This document shows, one piece after another, positions 43,896 to 54,860 of a DNA stretch of 64,000 bases. The translations under genes were made by a program, and so were the position numbers. Source of the stretch: Euglena gracilis (taxonomy: Eukaryota; Euglenida; Euglenophyceae; Euglenales); the NCBI GenBank assembly GCA_039621445.1, contig CP154955.1, positions 13,467,000 through 13,530,999 of the forward strand. Direction: 5' to 3'. How positions within the stretch are numbered: position 1 is the first letter of the stretch; each line of letters begins with the position of its first letter. The notes beneath the pieces were generated by a model. The model was not told where the DNA came from. It searched no databases and was given only the letters and a program-made list of their open reading frames with translations.

Positions 43896-44886
43896 GCCCA
43901 GGGTCTGGGGGGGGCAATCAAACGGCCCCCTGCGAAGGGTGGCGGTGCCATGAATTTGCATCAGCATGTGCCCTGACTATCGACCTTTCTGGACAACTCA
44001 CTCCCCATCCGTGCCGTATTTCACTTGTGGGATGTCGTTGACACAGTTTTGAGCTGTGTATTCCATGCGGGTTTCTTTGGCCGGTCAAAAATGCGTAAGC
44101 CCCCAAGAATTAAGGTTGGCAGTCGATGCCCAGGGGGGTGCTGCCACTAAACATGGTGTGCACATCATTCCTCCAGCCGGCATCCACCCAACCTGATGCG
44201 TCCCATCTACGATACTTCATTTACCGTGAAATCCACCTGTTGATGAATTTTTTTTGACCGGGAAGACTGTTTCGGTCACCATACCTAGGTGACCTGCAAA
44301 GTCTGTGGGTCACCTTTGACCCGGATAAAGGGCCGAACGTAATCCTGGACCATGGGCGGGCGGGGAGGGGGGTGAGGGGTCGGCCCCACCGTTCCATTTT
44401 TTTCCCAATCGATTTTTAGGCCAATTTTTTTTTTCAAAGTGCCACGGTGTGAGGGGGGTTGAACAACCGGCTGAATTTTAAGACGGAGACGACTCCACCC
44501 CGGGGGGGGGGGTGCCTGGAGAAGGCAAGAGCAGCACTGGGGCGCAAGGGTGTAGACCCACCCACAGGAGCCACACCAACCACACAAGGTGAGTGCATGT
44601 CCAAACAGCGCTGGAATTATACCAGAGTTGCTCACCCGGCCGGGGGGGGCAACACAAGAGCACCGGTGTTAGGGGTCCCTGGCCACTCACCACACAAACT
44701 GGGGCAGAAGCGAAGTTAGCGCCGGCCATAAATAGACACGAAGCCTCAGTGCAACTGGGGGGAGGGGTGCCTGCCTGGGCAGGCACTCCAGGGCACTCCA
44801 AGACCCCCTCCCCCCGGGTTCGGTCAATTCCAGCCTGCCCCCCCCCCCCAGGCCTTCCCACCCCCAGCCCGGCCGGACCTGGCCCC
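43896..44886 (+). other. intron 33 (991 bp): exact CAG+4 / CTG-8 intron
   Basis: Starts GCC-CAG and ends CTG-GCCCC. The phase-0 join gives IFYPMVGLNS, the invariant PDR motif Y-P-M-V-G-F. There is no GT at the 5' border and no AG at the 3' border. The intron contains a copy of repeat family G at 44580-44770. Confidence 0.92.
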
Positions 44887-44945
44887 ATGGTGGGGCTGAA
44901 CTCCGACGGGGGCATCATCGTGTTCTGGTACTGGAACTTCGCCCT
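44887..44945 (+). CDS. ABCG exon 34 (59 nt): Y-P-M-V-G-F block and TMD2 helix
   Basis: Encodes MVGLNSDGGIIVFWYWNFAL (the last codon is split). It follows exon 33 directly as F-Y-P-M-V-G-L, then the hydrophobic helix F-x-W-Y. It ends with CT at 44945; the intron begins GCCCAG. Confidence 0.92.
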
Positions 44946-45479
44946 GCCCAGAGCCCCGGCGGGGGGACCTCGGCGGCCTCCGGCGGCTGTTTTCCCGCTC
45001 CAGTGTTCCCCGACTGCCCCTCCTGATGGTGGGGGCCGGTAGCTGCGGAGCCCTGTGAAGACAGCCGAAAGAAAAGGCCGACCTGCCCCCTGGTCCAAGC
45101 ACCTTCGTCCAAGCACCACTTCCCTGGAGCTTCGACAAGGGGTTTCTTCAGCGGGAGGGGACCCCCCCCCCCGGGTTCTTCGAGCCAGCCAGCGACCTCC
45201 AACTGACCCTGCGTTCTCCGTCGAAACAAAAGCCGGCACAACCCGGCGACGCTTGGCTGCACTGCCAAGCTTCGTCCAGAAGGGTCCAGCCAGCACCCTT
45301 TCCCCAGCCAACAACTTTTTTCCCAGCCGCTCGGCTGGACCTCCCCCCTGAGGGGTTCCTTCAGATATCCCCTGTGCTTGGCGATCTTTTTGTGCCACTT
45401 GGACATAAGCACAACACAGAAACACCAAAGTTTTTGTGGTCTGGTGGTAGGGAAAAGAATACAAAACGTCTTTTTTGCT

Positions 45480-45935
45480 TTTTGAAAAAAAAATCGCGGG
45501 TTTTTTGCTTTTTTTTGTGTGTATTTTTCCCCCTCAGAATATCCACATTTTTTTCCTGCTTCCAAGTTTAATTTTTTTTCTCTAAATCAGTAAATAGTTG
45601 TTTTTGATCGAAATCTATTGGTTTTAATTGGTTTTCTTTAATTTTTTTTGTGCTAACGGATTTCTTTCTTTCTTTTTTTTAGAATCAGCATGTTCCCAAA
45701 ATTTAAGAAAAATAAATATACATCAAAATGTAATCACGCTTGAAAATTTGCAATTTTTTTTGCATAATTTGCATGTTTTGCTTTTTGTGAACGCTTTAAC
45801 TTTTTTTTTGTGGAAAATGCGAAATATTGTCCAAAAACAAGCACCGTGTTGCCTAAACACGATGAAAAATCTCCCTGGAGAGGGTGAAAATATTCGGAGT
45901 CCTCTCCAGAAGAAAAGTGTGCATTGAGGGAATTT
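45480..45935. repeat. dispersed AT-rich repeat H, copy 2
   Basis: Diverged copy of 25600-26110. Shares AGCATGTTCCCAAAA, TTGTCCAAAA(A/C)ATGCACCGTG-like and TCTCCAGAAGAAA blocks. No coding content. Confidence 0.7.
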
Positions 45936-46127
45936 GCATTTAATTTGACTTTTTTTTGCGTTGCTTTTGCGTCGTTTTTCGATGTTCCACGTTGCGCACC
46001 CCCCCCCCCCTGCTGGTGGATTGAAAATTTGGATGGTCTGGCTGGTCGTGTGAACAATATTCTGTGAGAAATACACATCCTTTCTGTGAGGTTTGTGGAG
46101 CAACGAGAAGAGCAGTTCTTTTGGGCC

Positions 46128-46368
46128 CAGGGGTTGTTTTTTTTTTAGTCTTGGTCCCCCGGGGGTCCCCCGGGGGAAGTGGGATAAACGTTTCGGCGAC
46201 AAAGGCGACCTTTTTTTGAAAAGGTGCTATTTTTAGCTTTTTTCACGATTTTTGGCCATTTTCGGGGAAAAGTGAGTGGGTTCCGGGGGGAGGGGGTGCC
46301 CAGTGGGTGGGTGGGTGGGTGGGTGGGTGGGTTGGGGGGACCCCCCGGATTTAAAAGAAAAACCACTG
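46128..46368. mobile_element. MITE family B, copy 2 (hAT-like)
   Basis: Begins CAGGGGTTGTTTTTTTTTTA and ends AAAAGAAAAACCACTG. Flanked by the 9-nt direct repeat TTTTGGGCC at 46119-46127 and 46369-46377, that is an 8-bp duplication plus one matching base. The interior matches copies B1, B3 and B4. Confidence 0.9.
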
Positions 46369-46460
46369 TTTTGGGCCTTCTTCTTTTCACCCCAGGCCGA
46401 ACTCTCAGCCGGGGGTATCCCTCACTATGTCGGGCATTCCCACCCCGGGTCTCTGCTGCC

Positions 46461-46512
46461 GTACATTTTGTTTGCAACCTACTTCGGGCTCTTCTGCGGG
46501 CTGTTCATGCCC
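46461..46512 (+). CDS. ABCG exon 35 (52 nt): TMD2 helix
   Basis: Reads YILFATYFGLFCGLFMP after the split codon from exon 34. It matches the PDR segment (Y-F-T-x-Y-G-x-x-x-x-x-x-x-P). The end at 46512 follows from CTGCAG. A 7-nt GACCTCG repeat shared with exon 36 (46519 and 48084) offers the alternative join FMPLQDLARPP, so the border is uncertain. Confidence 0.87.
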
Positions 46513-48079
46513 CTGCAGGACCTCGTGTTGGTGCTGATGGGAGTGCTATCCTGGCCATGCCTCACCAACCCCATCTCCTCCCCTCCTCTGTGCCAGAATG
46601 ACCCATGCAAAATCGGCCCCTCGGCCATTACCCCCTAGCTCTTACCCACATCTTCAGGCGCTTAGACTGTTTTTTGACGGGGTGAGTCAGAAATTGCTGA
46701 AGTGGCCCACCTGACTGACTGACTGATTTTTTTCAAACGCTAATTCCAGACACCTGTATGGCCATGATCGTTCGGTTGTTAGGGCCCTGAGTGACCGACC
46801 CTTCCCAGGCCAGTTTTGGCCCGAAATGGCCAAAACTGGCAAAACTGGCCCAAAACCACAAAACGGCCGTATCTCGGGCTGGGCAAGGAGTTGGCCCAAA
46901 CCGCGCATACTGATCGATAGGGCCCTGTATCCAGGCAAAGTGATGATCCCCTCCTGGTGAAATTTCTGCGAAACCAGTTTCCGAAAAAGCAGACACCCAG
47001 GAAAAAAGTCCTTTTTGACTGCCAAGTGAGTTCCCTCCCCTCCTTTGACACCACGAAAGGCAGAAAAAACTTGCACGGGAAAGTTGAGAGGAAAGTGATC
47101 CCCCAGGGGTGGGGTCTGTACACGATGGCATGTTTTGGGTCCAACTACAAAAGTCCGATGATGATTTTTTTTTAAATTGGTGAATATTTTTCAATGGGGC
47201 AGGCTGAATTTTAAGGAAAGACGGACCCCCCCCACCTGGGGAGGGGTGCCTGCCCGCCCAGGCACTCCAGGCACCCAGACCCCCAGGGGAAAGTCCATTG
47301 GCTGCCGACCCTCCTCTCGCTTGGAGTACGTCCCCCCCTTCTCTAACCCCTAATCCAACTAAGGGACCCCCCGGGGGGGGTCCCTTTAGTTGGAGGCTGC
47401 CGGAAACATTCCCCCTTTTCTGGTGGCCCACTGTTGCACTTTTCAGGACTTGGTAAAAATCAACAATATCTCACCAACCAGGCTTCAGAAATTTCCGAAA
47501 TTTCGAATTTTTCGATAAATTTCTCTTAAAAATGCACACAAGAAAGGCTCCGGGGTCAAATTTTTTATTTTGCGTTATTGATGGAATAGGGTTAGGGTTA
47601 AGAGTTAGGGTTAGGGTTAGGCCTAACTTATGGATTAGGGTTAGGTGCGCAAGTTGGGCCTGAAGTAAGGCCGAACTTGCGCACCTAACCCTATTCCTTC
47701 AACAACGCAACTTTTTTTTTGCCTCCCCCTGATCCAACTAAAGGGACCCCCCCCCTGGCCCCCGGTGGGGGTCCCTTTAGTTGGAGGCTGCCATTTTCCC
47801 TTTTCGGCGCGAACCGCTGGATTTTTGTTTTTGCAGTGAAAAATGTCCCCTCTGTCCAAGCACCACCACCCCCCTGGTTCTTACCCATCTTTTCCAGTGC
47901 CTGGACAAAAGGGGGAGGTTAGAGTCACCCCAAACCAGCCAGAGACGCTTTTGCGGGGGGGGGGGGGGGCTGTGTGTGCAACTGTGAGGAAGCAGAGAGA
48001 GCCGATACGGTCTGGTGCTTGCAACAAAATTCGGCAAAATGAGTTTGACTCAGTCGTAATACCCGCCCCACCTGGACGG

Positions 48080-48242
48080 GGTTGACCTCGCCAGGCCGCC
48101 GACCACGCTCTTCTCCCTCATGACGGGCTACCTGCTGCCCCGGCTGCAGATCCCCTGGTGGTGGCGCTGGGTGCACTACGGCGTGCCGCTGCCGTACACG
48201 TTCCAGATCGCCACCAGCATCCAGCTGTTCTGCGAGGCGGCC
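48080..48242 (+). CDS. ABCG exon 36: last extracellular region of TMD2
   Basis: Encodes ARPPTTLFSLMTGYLLPRLQ then IPWWWRWVHYGVPLPYTFQI and ATSIQLFCEAA. G-F/Y-L-x-P-x-x-x-I-P-x-W-W-R-W is diagnostic for PDR TMD2. The start is 48080 (CTG at -8), 48090 (TTG at -8) or inside the GACCTCG repeat. The end is exact; the intron begins GGGCAG. Confidence 0.93.
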
Positions 48243-48419
48243 GGGCAGGCGGCGGCCCACCCGCCCCTCCCCCCTTCAGCTGCCCGCCCCAGGGGTTGTA
48301 TGGGAAGCTCCGCAGACATGAAGTAGGTGGTGGGGGGATGGATGGGAAGCCCTTCGGTATTGAGGTAGGTGGTAGGGAGGGGGTCCCAACCCCCCCCCCC
48401 CCCCCGGGGGTAAGGTGGT

Positions 48420-48700
48420 AGGGGGGGGTCGCTGAGCTCTTATCCCTTTATGGGTAAGAGCGAAGCTTACCCCTGGCGAAACCCCCCCCCTCGACCCCCC
48501 CCCCCTCCCCCCCCGCCCCCCCGGGTCGGGGCCACCTCGGGAACCGACGGATTATCACCATGATCCCGGCCCGGTACCCGGAATTTTTTTTTTCAGTCGC
48601 GAGCGACTGGATTCCTAGTTTCCGAATCACCTGGGGTTGACCCCCAACTCCCCGCCAGGCCCGAGTTATTCACGCGCAAAGGGGTCCAAACTGGGTAGGA
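48420..48700. repeat. dispersed repeat E, copy 2
   Basis: Shares GCTGAGCTCTTATC, ATTATCACCATGAT, CCCCAACTCCCCGCCAGGCC and CCAAACTGGGTAGGAT with 57740-58010 (same orientation) and with 37150-37340 (inverted, inside intron 27). The GAGCTCTTA...TAAGAGC part can form a hairpin. Confidence 0.85.
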
Positions 48701-49189
48701 TCGGCCCCCGCCTGGATACGAGCCCCCCCCCCCCTTTGGACTCTGCCATTTCGGCCAAAAAATGTCAATTTTCAAAATATCTCCAAAATGAAGCCAAATC
48801 AAAGGAAATGTCCGGAGACCAAATTTGAAGCCCTTGGAACGCCCCATCTGCTGATATTTTGATTTCCCCGCAACTCCCCGCCTAGCCCGACATATGGCCG
48901 TTTTCGTCCCGGATGGCCGTCTTGTGCACTTTTCCCACTGTCCGACTTAGCCGTTTTCGGCCAAAATTCAGCCAAAAATCAATATTTTCAAAATATCTCC
49001 AAAATGATGCAAAATCAAAGGAAATGTCCGGAGACCTAAATTGAAGCCCTTGGAACGCTCTATCTACTGGGATTTTGGTTTCCTCGCAGCTCACCGCCCA
49101 GCCCGAGATACGGCCGTTTTTCGGCCAATTTTGGCCATTTTGTACACTTTTTCCACTGTTCGACTTAGCCGTTTTCGGCCAAAAAGCCA

Positions 49190-49570
49190 AAAAGTCGAAA
49201 ATTTTTTTTTGCCCGAAACGATGTTTTTGGGCCTCCCGGACCCAGAAAAACTGTTTTTGAGCCGAAAATGAGCGTTTTTCGACCCGCCAGCCCCCCGTTT
49301 TGGGCCGCCAACCCATTGACTTTGGGTCAAAACCGGGTCAAAAAAATCGAATTTTTTTTTTTTGCCCGAAACGATGTTTTTTGGCCTCCCGGACCCGGAA
49401 AACCCGTTTTTGAGCCAAAAATGAGCGTTTTTCGAACCGCCAGCGCCCCGTTTTGGGCCGCCAACCCATTGACTTTGGGTCAAAACCGGGTCAAAAAAGT
49501 CGAAAAAAATCAAAAATTTTTTTTTGCCCAAAACGATGTTTTTTGCCCTTCCGGACCCGGAGCCAAAAAT
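49190..49570. repeat. tandem repeat of about 150-165 nt, three units
   Basis: Units start with GCCCGAAACGATGTTTTT or a close variant near 49210, 49363 and 49526, followed by GGCCTCCCGGACCC, AAAATGAGCG and CCAACCCATTGACTTTGGGT. The upstream segment 48750-49130 contains a separate twofold repeat with CAAAATATCTCCAAAATGA. Confidence 0.9.
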
Positions 49571-50409
49571 GAGCGATTTTTGACCCCTTGGCCTCCCGTT
49601 TCAGGCACAAAACCCTTGCATTTCAGTCCAAAGAGCTCCACGGAGTGGCTGGTATATATGGGGGGGTCAATGAAGGGGTGGGGGCGCGCTTATTAAGAGC
49701 TCAGCACTATTAAAAACCTGGTCCGGACCCCCCCCCCCCCCCCTTAGATGTTGGGAGGGGGGTCCAGACCCCCCACCCCCCTCCTTGACAGGTGCCAAAA
49801 ATAGCAGAAAATGAGCAAACACACCCCTTTTGCTGACTTTTGGACATATTGCCCATTTTTTGATGTGTTGGTGTTTCCCCCCCCCCAAAAATTGTTCAAA
49901 AAATTTCAAAAAATGACCAATTTTGGATCGATTTTCAAAGAAAAATTAGGGATTTTTGACCGATTTCGACCCGATTTCCGACCCCTTGCCCGTCCATGAA
50001 ATCGAAAAATTTTCGCCCCCCCCCCTCAGTTTCGAGGTAGGAGGGGGGGGTGTAACCTCCCCCCGTGTTGGGAGGGGGTGGTCCGACCCCCCCCCACGGC
50101 TTCCCATCCATCCCTGCCCCACCCCTGCCCTCCTCCGAGATTCCCGTACAAGCCTGCCCACCCCCTGCCAGTTCCGGCTTTTGGCCTGCTATGCATGCAT
50201 TAATTGGAGTGTCGTCGTCATTGGTGCCGTGGCCACGGTGCTTCCTGTGGGGGGGGGTAGTTGATGGGAAATGGACAGATAAACAAACGCAACCAGACAA
50301 GGTTTTTTTGATGGTTTGGCCAACAGCCACTATACATCAAAACGAGCCGTCAAGGTCAAAGTCGTGGGTGCCCCCCCCCCCAGCGGGGCCCCGGAAGCCG
50401 TCTGCGTGC

Positions 50410-50453
50410 GATAAGGACTGGCACACCCCTGGGGACTGCGCCACGTTCCCCTT
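50410..50453 (+). CDS. ABCG exon 37 (44-nt microexon)
   Basis: Reads DKDWHTPGDCATFP plus a split Leu codon. PDR proteins have a short polar segment here before the last helix. The joins on both sides satisfy CAG+4 / CTG-8 in matching phases, giving CATFPLVSNGQTIQY. Confidence 0.87.
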
Positions 50454-51840
50454 GCCCAGGCGCTAGGGTGGGCCCCTCCCCTTCCTCACCACAGGCTTCC
50501 ATGTCACGGTTTTCCAACCCCCCCACCTTTGTGCTCGTGGACGGCCCTGGCGTTGAGGACCGCCCCGGTCAAGCAGGGTTGAAAACCCGACAAATTCAAT
50601 TTTTTTTGGCGTTTTGGGTGGATGGATGAGGGTCCGAGGACGCCAGAAATCCCCCGATGATGTCCGCCAACATTTGCCGGAAAATAAAACGCTGAAGTTT
50701 TTCCCAGCTGTTTTTGCTCTGGGCTCTTCATTGAATGTTCTGGGACGATTTTTTTTTTGGATTATGCACCGCACTGCCTCAGAGAGACCCCACTCCCTGT
50801 GTAAGGGACGCGCTTGGACGGCTTTTCAGCGGCCCGGACCCCAAATAATGAGGCAGGTGCCCGGTCACAGGAACCTGTCTCCTGCTGCCAGCGGCAGGGT
50901 TTTTTTATATATAGTCTTGGTCCCCCGGGGGGGAGGGAGGGGGTTGGGTGGGTGGGTGGGTCCGGCCGAGCCCCCCCCCCCCCCCCAAGGGGGGTGGAGT
51001 ATACTTTTCGGCGCCGAAGGCACCAAATTTTTTAAAAAAGGTGCTATTTTTAGCATTTTTCACGATTTTTTTGCCATTTTCGGGGAAAAGTGGGTGGGTC
51101 CCCCGGGACCCTCCCCCCCGGGCCCCCGCTCCCCCCTGGTCTTAAAAAAAAAGCCCCTGGCCAGCGGCCCTTCCGATGGACTGTTCTCCATGTGGCGAAG
51201 AGGTATTTTTTTCTTTTTTTTGTGTTTAGGCTGGCCACCCGGGGGGGGGGAGCCCCAGAAGATGAGGGTTGGGCTGAGTGGGTACTGGGTGCCGCCCTGG
51301 AGGGATTTTTTTCCGGCACAAAGCAACCAAAAGTTTTTTGGGCCCCAATATTGACCCCAAAAGAGCCCCCCCCCCCCTAGAGGGCTCCCAGAGGATGGGT
51401 GGGTTGGTCGGTCGGTGGATGGTTGCCTCACCTCCCCTGCCCCCCAGAATAGCCAAAACTTGGAGATGAAGGCCCAAGGACCCCCCCCAAAACGCGGTTT
51501 CCGGCCATCTTTGACCCCTTTCCCCCAAAATTTTCGGCATTTTGCACCGAAAATTTTGTGATCCAGCCCAGCTTCGCCGGGCTGGCCCGAACTTTATTTG
51601 CTTCGCCGGGCTGGCCCGAACTTTATTTCAGCCCTGGGAATGGGAGGTGCCCGGTCCGTCCCCATCTCAACTCGGGGCGGGGGGGTGCAAATGCTGTTTT
51701 TGTGTTTTTTTCCCCCTGGGTTCTTCGGGTTTGGTGAAATTTGTGTTTTTGGATTTTTTTTGGATTTTTTTTGTGTCGCGTTTTTTGAGGTTCCATGTTG
51801 AGTTCCCCCCCTGCCCAGCTGCATCCCGGCGCCTGCCCCC
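50454..51840 (+). other. intron 37 (1387 bp): exact CAG+4 / CTG-8 intron
   Basis: Starts GCC-CAG and ends CTG-CCCCC, phase 2 on both sides. The ends are inverse over seven bases (CAGGCGC against GCGCCTG). It contains MITE B3 and an inverted copy of repeat F (50490-50700). Confidence 0.9.
50895..51159. mobile_element. MITE family B, copy 3 (hAT-like)
   Basis: Begins CAGGGTTTTTTTATATAT and ends CTTAAAAAAAAAGCCCCTG. Perfect 8-bp duplication GCCAGCGG at 50887-50894 and 51160-51167. The interior is shared with the other B copies. It lies in intron 37. Confidence 0.94.
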
Positions 51841-52012
51841 GGTCAGCAACGGGCAGACGATCCAGTACCCACTGTGGCCCGCGGTTCGCGACCGGTTCTA
51901 CCTGACGTACAGCGACCGCTGGATGTACCTCGGCATCATCTTTGCCTTCCTCGGCATCGTCCACCTCCTGACCGGCCTCGTGCTGGCGAAGGTGGACCAT
52001 GGGAAGCGATAG
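51841..52012 (+). CDS. ABCG exon 38: C-terminal helix and stop
   Basis: Encodes VSNGQTIQYPLWPAVRDRFY then LTYSDRWMYLGIIFAFLGIV and HLLTGLVLAKVDHGKR, ending TAG at 52010-52012. A final transmembrane helix followed by a short basic tail is the normal PDR C-terminus. The start follows CTGCCCCC (51833-51840). Confidence 0.95.
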
Positions 52013-52170
52013 CCGTGGCGGAGCGTTGCGCTCGATCCCGGCGGTTCTGGGAATGGGTGCAGTGCAGAAGCGCAAACGTGTCTTTTTGTGTTTTTTTGAT
52101 TTTGTCAAAAGTTGCTTTTTTGGTGATTTTCATTTTTTTTTTTGCTGGAAAGTTTTTCGGATAATGAAAG

Positions 52171-52431
52171 GGCAGCTGAATTCTTGATGGCCCCCCAGGG
52201 GGATTAAGAATTCAGGAGTTGGCAAATAATTTTGTGCTTTTGATGGAATGGGGTTAGGGTTAGGAGTTAGGCCTATGTGCGGGCCTAACTTATGATTAGT
52301 GTCAGGTGTGCAGGTTAGGCCTAAAGTCAGGCCGAACTTTTAACCCTAACTCCATCAATAACGCAATTTTTTTTGATCCCCCTGGAAATTCTTAATGGTC
52401 CCCCCAGGGGGGCATTAAGAATTCCGCTGCC
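52171..52431. mobile_element. MITE family D, copy 3, with TTAGGG-like interior
   Basis: Ends GGCAGCTGAATTCTTGATGG and its near-inverse (CATTAAGAATTCCGCTGCC). Flanks AATGAAAG and AAATAAAT match at five of eight. Interior ATGGGGTTAGGGTTAGGAG and AACCCTAACTCCATCAATA mirrors D1. Lies about 160 bp downstream of the stop codon. Confidence 0.8.
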
Positions 52432-54639
52432 AAATAAATATTCCTCATTTTGCCCCAATTCCCTGAGACCAAAACTGAGACCAAAATTTTGTGTCGGTTT
52501 TTTTTGTCTTTTTTTGCATTTTCTGGCCAAGGAATTGCATATTTTTTAATAAACAAAAAGTTTTCCTTGGTGTAGGTGAAAGTCTTCTGTGGCGTTTCCA
52601 GCGGAAAGTGCTCGTCCTGGGGAGTTCCTGAAGGATTTTGGATGCAACTTGTCCTGTTTTTGTGTTTCTTTGCAGCGCGTTTGTCTGAGGGTCTCGTCTG
52701 AGGGTCCCCCCCCCCCCGCTATGCAAGTAGGGCTGGCCTCTAAAATGTATTTCACTTTTTTCCAAAACAAAACTTGCTATGAGATGGGCTGACTGAATGC
52801 ACCGAAGCCTTGTCGAATGCATGTGTAACTGTTGTCAGCTGAGGCGACCCTATGCAGCCCCTTCTCTCCAAGAGAAATCTCCGTGTCGGCGCGTCTCACC
52901 TCAAGGCGGCAGTGATTTTCTCCCCCGACGCACTCCTTCAAGGTCCAGTTTCATTTCAAAAATAACTTTGATGGAATTTGAAAACAGGAAATGCGCAGTG
53001 ACTGGGTGGTCCTGGGGGTCGGGAATATTGTTGGTTGGAAGAATGCGGACACAGTCGGGAAGAGGGGGTTCTGTGCAGAGGCGTTGCAGGGGGACGAATG
53101 ACGCAACTGCTTTCGGATCGCTTTCAAAAGGCGCGCGTGCCTCCTCAAGAACAAGGGACGCCTCATTGGAGGGGGGGCATGGATTCTTTCCGCAATGCTG
53201 AACCGCCGAGGGAAGAACCTCTGCCTGGATTCCAACTGTTCCCCATTGCCTTTTGTTATTTTACTCGTTGTACCATTCCCGTTTCGATTGCTCTCTGAGC
53301 CCCCAAAACAGGGTTAGAAATACAGAGGGTGGCCGAACCCCCCCCCCCCCCAACCTGCCATGCGTTTGGACCGACCCTGGGAAGTTGCTGGGACCCCCGG
53401 GTATGTCAGATTGTTTCCCCAGCACTTTGTGTCGAATTTTCAGCATTTTGGCAATATTTTGCCCCTAAATGCGCACGTTTTTGGGACCGAAATCAGTCAC
53501 TTTGGCCACGCCACTGTTTCAGTGGGGTGTCCCCTGGCCTGACGTCAAACCCGACTCCCGAGCCAGCGTTTGAGGTTGAAGGAGGGTGCAGGGCTGTACG
53601 GGAATCCTTGAAGCCCTATGGGTGGGAGGTGGGGGGTCAACACCTCACCCCCATCTCGGTGGGGGCATCCGACCCCCCCCCCCCCCGCTGGGCCTTCCGG
53701 TATTTCTTGGGGCGATTTTTCGGTCAAAATTTTCCTTCGGGACTGAAGGTATTTTTTTCATTGTGCAGTGTTGTTGTGGGTGGGTGGGGGGTCGACCCAC
53801 TGCCCCACCATCTCCCGGGTGGCGGGGGTTCACCCGCCCCCCACCAAGCCTTCCCACACAACCCTGCCCCCCTAAAGTTCAACCTTTTCCGTCTGGCGTT
53901 TCACACCAAATTTTTTTTGGCAATTTGGACATTTAGGCGGTGCCACTGTTTAGTTGTGGGGTGCCCCCCCCTCCTCCTCTTTTCCCCCTCCTGGTGGGGG
54001 TCACCATGGAGGGATCCAACTCCCACCTGCCCTCACATCGAACCCTGCCCTGAACCCTTCCCCGTGTTGCAGCGTCAGCTGCTGACCCCCACTGCTCCAG
54101 ATAGCCTTCCGCCTGGACACTCACCTTCTGGAATACCACCCCCTGAGCAGGGGTGGGCTTGATATTTTTATATTATTATTATATTCTATATTATATTTAT
54201 ATGTATATATTTATATATATTATTTATATATGTTTATATTTTTTATTATATATTATTTATGTATTATCAGAATTGATCAAATGACGCGTTTGACGATGGT
54301 CGGTGCCGTACAAATGGCACACACTCCGTTATCGTGCGTTTCGGGGCCAGCACCATCTCCCCCAATCTTTTTCTCCGCCGGCAGGCGGTTACAAGTGGGT
54401 GAAGGCGCGGGGGGTGCTTTGAAGGGTGGAACTGCCCAGCCCGGGCACCGGTGCATCACTTTGCACCCCCCAGCCCTGCCCCACTCCATCCTCCTGTGAT
54501 GTGTATACTCTGCCATCTGTGTTGGCCACGCACCTCTCTCTCGGCGGCTGTACTGTGCTGTGCTGCGCCCAGAGCTGTTCAGGAAACTCAGAAACCCCAT
54601 GTTGTTGGGCACGGAGAGTCCAATACAAGTACACAATAT

Positions 54640-54777
54640 ATATAATACAAGAGTCCAATAATATATAATACAAGAGTATATAATATATATAATACAAGAG
54701 TATATAATATATATCATACAAGAGTATATAATATGTATAATACAAGAGTATATAATATATATAATACAAGAGCATAT

Positions 54778-54812
<35 letters not shown>

Positions 54813-54860
54813 ATACAAGAGTATATAATATATATATATATATAATACAAGAGTCCAATA
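54640..54860. repeat. AT-rich minisatellite (ATACAAGAGTATATAAT type)
   Basis: About nine imperfect copies of a 20-30-nt unit with ACAAGAG and TATATAAT, flanked at 54160-54260 by further TA-rich sequence. Intergenic. Confidence 0.93.

Larger units (their letters stand above)
44946..46460 (+). other. intron 34 (1515 bp): exact CAG+4 / CTG-8 intron
   Basis: Starts GCC-CAG and ends CTG-CTGCC. The join across a split Leu codon gives YWNFALYILFATYFG. The terminal sequences are inverse over about eleven bases with one mismatch (CAGAGCCCCGG against CCGGGTCTCTG). It contains MITE B2 and repeat H copy 2. Confidence 0.9.
48243..50409 (+). other. intron 36 (2167 bp): CAG+4 / CTG-8 intron
   Basis: Starts GGG-CAG and ends CTG-CGTGC in phase 0. 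The ends are near-inverse (CAGGCGGC against GCCGTCTG). It contains repeat E (48420-48700) and a threefold tandem of about 150-165 nt at 49190-49570. Confidence 0.82.
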
